Shown here: positions 57,936 to 64,000 of the stretch, piece by piece
How the letters are laid out: every line of letters begins with the position of its first letter
Numbering within the stretch: the first letter of the stretch is position 1
Assembly (NCBI RefSeq): GCF_012913485.1
Contig: NZ_CP051774.1
Location: 3,162,001-3,226,000, forward strand
Source: Luteolibacter luteus
GTDB taxonomy: Bacteria > Verrucomicrobiota > Verrucomicrobiia > Verrucomicrobiales > Akkermansiaceae
Direction of reading: 5' to 3'
DNA length: 64,000 nt
Translations under genes and position numbers: made by a program
Notes under the pieces: model-generated
Told to the model about the DNA's origin: nothing
What the model saw: the letters and a program-made list of their open reading frames with translations, nothing else
Database searches by the model: none

Positions 57936-59831
57936 ATGCGGACTCTCGTCGTGATACCGCTCCGTCCCGTCGCCCGGATCGGATTGGCAGCCCTTCTGGT
58001 GCTGTCCGTCCCCGCGTGCCGGAATCCCCAGCGCGAGGCCATGCGAGCCTTGGAAAAGCGCGGGGTGCCCGCCAGTGCCGCTTCCCTGCTGAAAGCGGTC
58101 CAGACGGAGGACTCGGAACTCACCCGTCTTTTGCTGCAAGCGAAGGTCTATGCCGGTCAGCGGGATGCGGCGGGGAATACCCCGCTCCATCTTGCCATCG
58201 CCCGGGGAAACGTGGGAATCGCTTGGCAGCTGATTGAAAACGGCGCCGATCTCGCAGCGGGAACTCCCTCACAGGTCACTCCGCTTTCGCTCGCGGTGTA
58301 TCAAGGCGAGACCGCCATCGCGGATCGACTCCTGAATGCTGGCGCCTCACCCGAAGGCCTCACCCCCGATGGCGACCAGGTTTTGCCGTGGGCGATCCGG
58401 AATGGCCGCCTGACTTTCGTCCGCCGTCTGATGGAAGGCGGCGCGGATCCTCACCAGAAGGACGCCGCTGGCAATCCGCTGCTGCACGTCGCCATCGAGG
58501 CCGGTCGCAAGGACCTGATGGCCGAGCTTCTCAAGCTGGGCGCTGATGCCGCAGCGGTGAATGCCCGGCGGGAATCCTCGCTGGTCGCCGCCTTGCGCCG
58601 TGGCTGGCGCGATCAAGTCCGGCCCCTGGTGCTTGCCGGCTCCGATCCGAATCTTCCCGACCATGACGGCAAGGTGCCGCTCCAATCCGCTATCGACAGC
58701 CGCGACCTGCCCTTCGCCAAGCAATTGGTCGGCCTGGGCGCGCGTCCCCTGAATGGTTCATGGTCGGCTGCGCTCTGGCAGGCCTACGGCAGCCGCGACA
58801 TCGAGGTCTGCCGTCTCCTGCTCGGCCTTGGCGTATCGGTGGACGCAACGGATGCGAAGGGACGGCGTCCGGTGGAGGTGGCCTACGCGGACGACCGCGC
58901 GGATTTCCTCCATCTTTTCCTCTGCTACGGCGCGAAGGGTGATTCGCTCTTCTACGATGCCTGTCGTAGAAGCGCCGATCACCATGTGAGCCTGCTGCTC
59001 GCGCACTGCGGCTTGCCGAAGCCACTGCCGCCGCCGTACCTGGATACTTCACTCGGCATGGCCATCCGCTATGGCGACCAGCGCACCGCCTCCGAATTGC
59101 TTTCCCGCGGGGCTCCGGTGAACCAGGTCGTTGCCGAAGGCCAGGCTCCTCTGAATCTCGCCATTGCTTTGGCCCGTCCTCAGATGGTGAAGCTGTTGCT
59201 GAAATATGGGGCCGATCCGAACGAGGCGGTTATCCATCCCGTGTCGAATGACTTTGTTGCCCGCGTCCGTGGCGGCACCATGCGCTGGTTGTTGCGGAAT
59301 GATCAGAACATCACCCCGATCATGCTGGCGGCGGATTCCGGCTCTCCGCAGACGGCGCGCTATCTCTTGGCCGCCGGAGCGAAGACCAGTGTCTGGACCC
59401 GCCGCAACCGGATGTGGCCCATCAACATCGCGGCGCGGAAGAGCGATGTGAGAATGATGCGCGTGATCCTGGGCAAGGACCCGGACATGGAGCAGCGCCG
59501 CATTCTTGTGGATCTCTCCGACCAGCGCGCCTGGATCTTCGATTCCTCCGGCCTGGAGCTTTTCAGCACCCCGATTTCCACCGGCCGGAAGGGCTTCGCC
59601 ACCCCCACCGGAACCTATGCGATCACCAACAAGTATCGCAATTGGACCTCGACGCTCTACGACGCGAGCATGCCCTTCTTCCAGCGCCTGAGCTGCGGCG
59701 ACTTCGGCTTCCACGCCGGAAACGTCCCGGGCTATCCGGCGTCCCATGGTTGCATCCGCGTCCCGCACGGGAATGCCCCGAAGCTGTTCTCCCTCACCGA
59801 ACTCGGTGACCGCGTCGAGATTCAGCCCTAG
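57936..59831 (+). CDS. Ankyrin-repeat lipoprotein with C-terminal L,D-transpeptidase domain
   Basis: The ATG at 57936 precedes a signal peptide ending LSVPAC (Cys28, lipobox-like), giving 631 residues. Residues about 50-520 are ankyrin repeats (GNTPLHLAIARGNVGIAWQL, GNPLLHVAIEAGRKDLMAEL, QAPLNLAIALARPQMVKLLL). The C-terminal 115 residues are a YkuD (L,D-transpeptidase) domain with STGRKGFATPTGTY, FGFHAGNVPGYPASHGCIRV, catalytic Cys606 and His604 nearby. Such enzymes form 3-3 peptidoglycan cross-links or attach proteins to the wall. The joining of a long ankyrin stretch to YkuD is unusual. The genes around it give no clear partner. Confidence 0.9.
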   Translation: MRTLVVIPLRPVARIGLAALLVLSVPACRNPQREAMRALEKRGVPASAASLLKAVQTEDSELTRLLLQAKVYAGQRDAAGNTPLHLAIARGNVGIAWQLIENGADLAAGTPSQVTPLSLAVYQGETAIADRLLNAGASPEGLTPDGDQVLPWAIRNGRLTFVRRLMEGGADPHQKDAAGNPLLHVAIEAGRKDLMAELLKLGADAAAVNARRESSLVAALRRGWRDQVRPLVLAGSDPNLPDHDGKVPLQSAIDSRDLPFAKQLVGLGARPLNGSWSAALWQAYGSRDIEVCRLLLGLGVSVDATDAKGRRPVEVAYADDRADFLHLFLCYGAKGDSLFYDACRRSADHHVSLLLAHCGLPKPLPPPYLDTSLGMAIRYGDQRTASELLSRGAPVNQVVAEGQAPLNLAIALARPQMVKLLLKYGADPNEAVIHPVSNDFVARVRGGTMRWLLRNDQNITPIMLAADSGSPQTARYLLAAGAKTSVWTRRNRMWPINIAARKSDVRMMRVILGKDPDMEQRRILVDLSDQRAWIFDSSGLELFSTPISTGRKGFATPTGTYAITNKYRNWTSTLYDASMPFFQRLSCGDFGFHAGNVPGYPASHGCIRVPHGNAPKLFSLTELGDRVEIQP

Positions 59832-59836
59832 GAGTC

Positions 59837-61207
59837 CTAACACTCCACCACGTTCACCGCCAGGCCACCGCGCGAGGTCTCCTTGTACTTCGACTTCATG
59901 TCGCGCCCGGTGTCGCGCATCGTCTTGATCACCTTGTCGAGCGAGACGAAGTGCGAGCCATCGCCCGCCATCGCCAGGCGCGAGGCATTGATCGCCTTTA
60001 CGGATGCCATCGCATTGCGCTCGATGCAGGGGATCTGCACCAGACCGCCCACCGGATCGCAGGTGAGCCCGAGGTTGTGCTCCATCCCGATCTCCGCCGC
60101 GTTCTCCACCTGCTTCGGTGTGCCTCCGAGGTACTCCACCAGCCCCGCCGCTGCCATCGAGCAGGCCACGCCCACTTCGCCTTGGCATCCCGCCTCTGCT
60201 CCGGAGATCGAGGCATTGCGTTTATATAGCATCCCGATCGCCGCCGCGGTGAGAAGGAAGCGGTGCACCCCGTCGCGATGCGGCGAATGCCGGAAGCGCA
60301 CTGCATAGTGGAGCACTGCCGGAATGATTCCCGCCGCCCCGTTCGTCGGCGCGGTGACCACCCGGCCACCCGCCGCGTTCTCTTCATTCACCGCCAGCGC
60401 GTAAAGATTCACCCAGTCGAGGATCGTTAGAGGATCGGAAAGCGCGGCCTCGGGCTTGCTACGGAGGTTCTCGTAGATCGCTTTAGCGCGGCGCTTCACC
60501 TTCAGCCCTCCGGGGAGGATGCCCTCCTGCGAACAGCCGCGCGTCACGCAGTCCTGCATCGCCTTCCAGATCGCATCGAGACGTGCGCGGGTCTCTGTTC
60601 TGGGGCGAAAGGCAGACTCGTTCTCCAGGAGCAGCGAGGCAATGGTGAGCCCCGTGGACTCGCAGCGTTCCATCAGCTCTGCGGCGCAGGTGAAAGGATG
60701 CAGCACTTGCACCTCTGCTGCGACCGGACGCTGCATTTCCTCTTCCGTGGCGATGAAGCCTCCGCCGAGCGAATACACCACCGAGTCCGCGATTGGTTCG
60801 CCCTGCGCATCCACCGCGGTGAAGTGCATCCCGTTCGGATGCAGTGGCAGCGGCTTGAGGCGCTTGAAGTCCAGGTCCGCCTTCTCATCGAAGTCGATCG
60901 TCTCACCCCACGGCGTGAGCAGCTTGCCGGCGCGGATCCCGGCCAGCTTCGCGGGGATCGATTCGATATCGATGCTCTCCGGTTCTTCGCCCAGGAAGCC
61001 CAGCAGGATCGCGGAGTCCGTGCCGTGGCCCTTGCCCGTGGCCGCGAGTGATCCGTAACAATCGCAGCGCAGGCGTGCGACCCGCGGTGCCAAGCCCTCA
61101 TCCTGCAGCTTGCGGACGAAACGGCAGGCCGCTCGCATCGGACCCACGGTGTGGGAGGAGGAGGGCCCGACGCCGATGGTGAAAAGATCAAGCGCGGACA
61201 AAGTCAT
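59837..61207 (-). CDS. sdaA: L-serine ammonia-lyase (iron-sulfur type)
   Basis: The enzyme deaminates L-serine to pyruvate using a labile [4Fe-4S] cluster. The start at 61207 ([20 protein letters not shown]) gives 456 residues, equal to E. coli SdaA (454), and so is preferred over the in-frame ATGs upstream. Visible features are [11 protein letters not shown] at the N-terminus, the beta-domain (first 160 residues), and cluster tracts [12 protein letters not shown] and [13 protein letters not shown] near residues 330-380. It is convergent with the ankyrin/YkuD gene, with a gap of 5 bp. Confidence 0.95.
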   Translation of the reverse strand: MTLSALDLFTIGVGPSSSHTVGPMRAACRFVRKLQDEGLAPRVARLRCDCYGSLAATGKGHGTDSAILLGFLGEEPESIDIESIPAKLAGIRAGKLLTPWGETIDFDEKADLDFKRLKPLPLHPNGMHFTAVDAQGEPIADSVVYSLGGGFIATEEEMQRPVAAEVQVLHPFTCAAELMERCESTGLTIASLLLENESAFRPRTETRARLDAIWKAMQDCVTRGCSQEGILPGGLKVKRRAKAIYENLRSKPEAALSDPLTILDWVNLYALAVNEENAAGGRVVTAPTNGAAGIIPAVLHYAVRFRHSPHRDGVHRFLLTAAAIGMLYKRNASISGAEAGCQGEVGVACSMAAAGLVEYLGGTPKQVENAAEIGMEHNLGLTCDPVGGLVQIPCIERNAMASVKAINASRLAMAGDGSHFVSLDKVIKTMRDTGRDMKSKYKETSRGGLAVNVVEC

Positions 61208-61370
61208 GGTGCCGTCGGCCATGCTCATCAGCTTACCCGGTGGATGCAAGACCGCCGGAAAAATTGACCGAATCCCCGGAAGCCACCGCCGGAAGCGGCA
61301 AACGAAGGATGCATGGACAAGCCCGGCCATTGACGGATGGGTCCGCCGGGTCCATGAGGGCCGTGCCGCG

Positions 61371-62534
61371 ATGTTGAAAGACTTCTCCTTTTCCGCACTC
61401 GTCGCGGGCTTTGTTTCGGTGTTGGTGGGCTTCACCAGCTCGGTCGCCATCATTTTCCAAGCGACCCAGAATCTCGGTGCCACGCCAGCACAGACGGCTT
61501 CCTGGCTCTGGGCCATCGGGATCGGGATGGGGATTCCCAGCATTGTCTTCTCCCTTGCCACCCGGAAGCCGATCCTCATCGCTTGGTCCACGCCGGGTGC
61601 CGTGGTCATCGGTGCGGCAGCGGGTGCGGGCCACCTGACGATGCCTCAGGCGATCGGGACTTTTTTGTTCTCCGCGGTCTTGATCATGATCGCGGGCTTC
61701 AGCCGCGGCTTCGAGAAGGTGATGAACCGCCTGCCCCTGCCGCTTGCTTCCGCGCTCTTGGCCGGCGTGCTCTCGCGGTTCGCCTTGGATGCCTTCACCG
61801 CGATCCCGAAGAACCCGGTGCTGGTCCTCTCCATGGTGGCGGCCTACGTGCTCGGCCGCCGTTTCTGGCAGCGGGCGAACGTGCCGGTGATCCTCGTGCT
61901 CGGCATCGCGATCGTGGCCCTCCAAGGAAACTTCCATCTGGAGTCGGTGCCGTGGAACATCACCACGCCGGTATGGACCACGCCCGAGTTTTCGCTGTCC
62001 GCCCTGGTCGGAGTGGGGATCCCGCTCTTCATCGTGACGATGGCCTCGCAAAATCTTCCGGGAATCGCCGCCATTCGCGTCGGCGGCTACGAGGCTCCGA
62101 TTTCGAAGATCATCGGCTGGACCGGCGTTGCCACCTTCCTCCTCGCGGCCTTCGGGGCTTTCGGCATCAACCTCGCGGCGATCACCGCGGCTTTCGTGGT
62201 GGGGCCGGAAGCGCATCCCGATCCGGCGCGACGTTACTGGGCACCGGTCAGTGCAGGATTCGCTTATCTGCTGGTAGGCCTTTTCGGGGCGACCGTCGCC
62301 GGACTTTTTGCGGCCTTTCCGCGGGAGTTGATTTTGGCGGTGGGTGGCTTGGCGCTGCTTGCCACGATTGGGAATGCGCTGTCTGCCGCCTTGGGGGACG
62401 AGGACTTCCGGGAGGCCTCGGCGATGACCTTCTTCGTGACCCTTTCCGGGATCACCTTGCTGGGAGTGGGCTCGGCCTTTTGGGGGATCGTTGCAGGGGG
62501 AGTCGTCTACGGCATCCGCACGCGTAAGGCGTAG
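61371..62534 (+). CDS. BenE-family benzoate/H+ symporter-like transporter
   Basis: The ATG at 61371 gives 387 residues with about 11-12 membrane helices. Its opening [20 protein letters not shown], then [14 protein letters not shown] and [20 protein letters not shown] match the BenE family (TC 2.A.46), proton-coupled importers of benzoate and related aromatic acids. The frame is open upstream into the SdaA gene but without support. The presence of an importer of this sort suggests use of aromatic carboxylates, although no catabolic genes are seen in the window. Confidence 0.9.
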   Translation: MLKDFSFSALVAGFVSVLVGFTSSVAIIFQATQNLGATPAQTASWLWAIGIGMGIPSIVFSLATRKPILIAWSTPGAVVIGAAAGAGHLTMPQAIGTFLFSAVLIMIAGFSRGFEKVMNRLPLPLASALLAGVLSRFALDAFTAIPKNPVLVLSMVAAYVLGRRFWQRANVPVILVLGIAIVALQGNFHLESVPWNITTPVWTTPEFSLSALVGVGIPLFIVTMASQNLPGIAAIRVGGYEAPISKIIGWTGVATFLLAAFGAFGINLAAITAAFVVGPEAHPDPARRYWAPVSAGFAYLLVGLFGATVAGLFAAFPRELILAVGGLALLATIGNALSAALGDEDFREASAMTFFVTLSGITLLGVGSAFWGIVAGGVVYGIRTRKA

Positions 62535-62544
62535 AGGGTTAGAT

Positions 62545-62562
62545 GTTCAATTCTGTTTGAAC
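62545..62562. repeat. Short inverted repeat upstream of the Hcp-like genes
   Basis: GTTCAA (62545-62550) and TTGAAC (62557-62562) form a perfect 6-6-6 inverted repeat, 54 bp before the first Hcp-like start and 10 bp after the BenE stop. It could be an operator; no clear promoter is seen beside it. Confidence 0.35.
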
Positions 62563-62615
62563 GGTGATTGAAACAAATTGACTTGGATTCCTGATTATCT
62601 CATGGTGTAGCTGCT

Positions 62616-63161
62616 ATGAAGGCTATTCCCTCCCTGTCCCGGACCCTTGCCCTTACGGTTCCGGCGGTGGCTCTGAGTCTGACAGGCGCTCATGCCGCGT
62701 CGGATTACCTTCTTGAAATCGAAGGAATCAAAGGGGAGTCCACCGACGACAAGCACCGTGACGCCATCGAGATCGAAAGTTTCTCGTGGGGTGCCACGAA
62801 CGACGGGATCGCGAAAGCGATCACCTTCAGTCTCGGCAAGCGCATCGATAAATCGAGTCCTCTGCTCTTTCTCGCATGCGCGAAAGGGAATCACATTCCC
62901 CAGGCCATCCTGACCTGCCGCAAGTCCGGCGGGGACGGCAAGCCGCTCGACTACTACGTCATCACCCTCTCCGATATCCTCATCAGCTCCTATCAATCCG
63001 GAGGTGGTGGCGGGGCAGGTGGTGCCACGAACACGCTGCCCGTGGACCAGATCTCGTTCAATTACCACAAGATCAAATTCGAGTACCGCCGGATGCTTGA
63101 GACCGGCCAGCTCGAAGATCCCGTCATCGCTGAATACGACTTCGGAACCAGCTCAAAATGA
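62616..63161 (+). CDS. Secreted Hcp-family protein with signal peptide
   Basis: The 181-residue protein has a signal peptide (MKAIPSLSRTLALTVPAVAL to AHAA, cut near 28) followed by an Hcp1-family (PF05638) body: DYLLEIEGIKGESTDDKH, EIESFSWGATN, and a C-terminal beta-barrel strand pattern with DQISFNYHKIKFEYR. Hcp is the tube-forming protein of type VI secretion, but classical Hcp has no signal peptide; exported relatives occur in several phyla with unknown roles. There are no other type VI genes in this window. Its stop overlaps the next gene's ATG. Confidence 0.85.
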   Translation: MKAIPSLSRTLALTVPAVALSLTGAHAASDYLLEIEGIKGESTDDKHRDAIEIESFSWGATNDGIAKAITFSLGKRIDKSSPLLFLACAKGNHIPQAILTCRKSGGDGKPLDYYVITLSDILISSYQSGGGGGAGGATNTLPVDQISFNYHKIKFEYRRMLETGQLEDPVIAEYDFGTSSK

Positions 63162-64000
63162 AAACCATCCTCCACCGGCTGCCGCGCCTGATCGCGGCAA
63201 TCGCGGGGGTGCTTGGTTTGATCGGCTACGCTTCCGCAGAGGTCCGGGGTTGGGTCTGGGTGGACGAGGAAATTCCCGGAGAAGCCACCGATTCCGGCCA
63301 TGAAAAATGGCTGGCGATCTCCTCCTTCTCCGCCACCGGAAATGACCCGCTCCCCGGCAGTTCGATCACGCTGCGCCGGTCCATCGACAAGGCATCGCCG
63401 TTGCTGATGAAAGCCTGTGTCTCCGGCCAAGTGTTTCCGGAGGTCCAGCTGCACGTCGCCCAAGTGCTGGAGGGTAAGCCAAGCCTCTTCTGGTCGCTTA
63501 CGCTGAAGGACGTCCGCATCAGCTCCTGCAAGAACGCCGGGGAGAACGGCAGTGCCAACACCCCGCTGCAAGAGGAGGTGAAGATTATTCCCGCGGGCAT
63601 CCGCATGACCTACTACCAGCTTTCGGAACCTTCCGCTCCGGCGCTCGTCACGATCCTTCCCTACACCGGGGACGTGGATGGCGATGGCATGTCGGATGAA
63701 TTCGAGACCCGCTTCGCGCTGCTTCTTCACTCTGACGATGGGAATCTGGATCTCGATGGCGATGGCCTGACGAACCTCGAGGAATCGCGTTTGGGTACCG
63801 ATCCCACGAAGGGATCCTCTTTCTTCAAGGCCACGGCCGGCCCGGGACCGGGCGGCCCTAACGAACTGGTCATCACTTGGAACAGCGTGCCCGGAGGAGT
63901 CTACAAGGTGAAATACAGCCCGGATCTCTTGCTGCCCTTCCAGGAAATCGCCACGGTGACCGCCATCGGAGAAACCTGCAGCCACCCGGTTGTCCGTGGC
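63158..64000 (+). CDS. Secreted Hcp-like protein with Ca-binding type-3 repeats (3' end outside window)
   Basis: The ATG at 63158 overlaps the previous TGA (ATGA), and the frame stays open to the window end, giving at least 281 residues. After a signal peptide (MKTILHRLPRLIAAIAGVLG to YASA) comes an Hcp-like beta-barrel (about 30-165) with SASGNDP-like loops, ITLRRSIDKASPLLMKAC and SLTLKDVRISS, paralogous to the upstream gene. Then DVDGDGMSDEFE and DLDGDGLTNLEE, thrombospondin type-3-like calcium loops (about 178-215), and a beta-rich segment ELVITWNSVPGGVYKVKYSPD. It is probably exported and cell-surface or matrix associated. Confidence 0.8.
   Translation, partial: MKTILHRLPRLIAAIAGVLGLIGYASAEVRGWVWVDEEIPGEATDSGHEKWLAISSFSATGNDPLPGSSITLRRSIDKASPLLMKACVSGQVFPEVQLHVAQVLEGKPSLFWSLTLKDVRISSCKNAGENGSANTPLQEEVKIIPAGIRMTYYQLSEPSAPALVTILPYTGDVDGDGMSDEFETRFALLLHSDDGNLDLDGDGLTNLEESRLGTDPTKGSSFFKATAGPGPGGPNELVITWNSVPGGVYKVKYSPDLLLPFQEIATVTAIGETCSHPVVRG

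Noticed and set aside
62616-64000. A type VI secretion locus
   Set aside because: Only Hcp-fold proteins with signal peptides are present; no TssB/C, VgrG, ClpV, or membrane complex gene lies in the window.

Overview
The window is a 64 kb piece of a high-GC (about 60%) chromosome, most likely from the phylum Verrucomicrobiota, close to Verrucomicrobiaceae such as Luteolibacter. This placement rests on gene content: an SGNH / PVC-type dehydrogenase / cytochrome c fusion, a DUF1080 protein, tandem sorbosone-type dehydrogenases, a giant autotransporter-associated beta-strand repeat protein, BspA-type leucine-rich repeats, frequent GTG starts with 4-nt stop/start overlaps, and mostly weak Shine-Dalgarno sequences. 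I found no tRNA, rRNA, CRISPR array, insertion sequence or prophage.

Layout. 1-2 kb: two tandem PQQ-type sugar dehydrogenases (the first cut by the window edge, the second with a cytochrome c tail). 2-6.7 kb: an iron-sulfur operon with a Fur-family regulator that lacks its zinc cysteines, sufC, a Dps ferritin inserted between sufC and sufB, then sufB and sufD. 6.8-10.4 kb (minus): a small lipoprotein and a coupled pair of helical-repeat proteins. 10.7-15 kb: a membrane M48 protease, a possible structured small RNA with a strong terminator, and a leucine-rich-repeat surface protein. 15-19.4 kb: a YkgJ cysteine-cluster protein and DUF1080 protein (minus), divergent from the large PVC dehydrogenase. 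19.5-24.2 kb: a HAD phosphatase, a structured leader, a double RlaP nucleotidyltransferase, a Coq4-like protein and RlmN (minus). 24.3-30.6 kb (minus): three overlapping membrane-protein genes, a Nudix hydrolase, a phosphodiesterase and an ABC exporter module. 30.8-38.9 kb: a secreted MORN-like protein, a lipoprotein, then a Ycf46-like AAA ATPase followed by two paralogous polytopic membrane proteins. 39.2-44.2 kb: a 3D-domain wall protein, endonuclease III, a large TPR protein and a CoaC-type flavoprotein.

44.7-51.3 kb: a flavin-dependent halogenase relative with altered signature residues, and the 1566-residue beta-strand repeat protein. 51.4-57.5 kb: a 36-residue membrane protein, an RNase H-fold nuclease, a LysR regulator, a DCC thiol protein, and a metal-handling group (histidine-rich permease, TIGR03943 partner, convergent P1B-4 type metal ATPase). 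57.9-64 kb: an ankyrin/L,D-transpeptidase lipoprotein, L-serine dehydratase, a BenE-type transporter, and two translationally coupled secreted Hcp-fold proteins, the second of which carries calcium-type repeats and runs off the window end.

The best candidates for something new are the AAA ATPase plus twin membrane-protein cassette (33.2-38.9 kb), the zinc-less Fur with Dps inside the suf operon, the possible structured RNAs at 12.6-12.8 kb and 20.4-20.5 kb, the Coq4-like gene with its palindrome-promoter, the ankyrin/YkuD fusion and the signal-peptide-bearing Hcp pair. All functional assignments come from reading motifs by eye; no database search was run.
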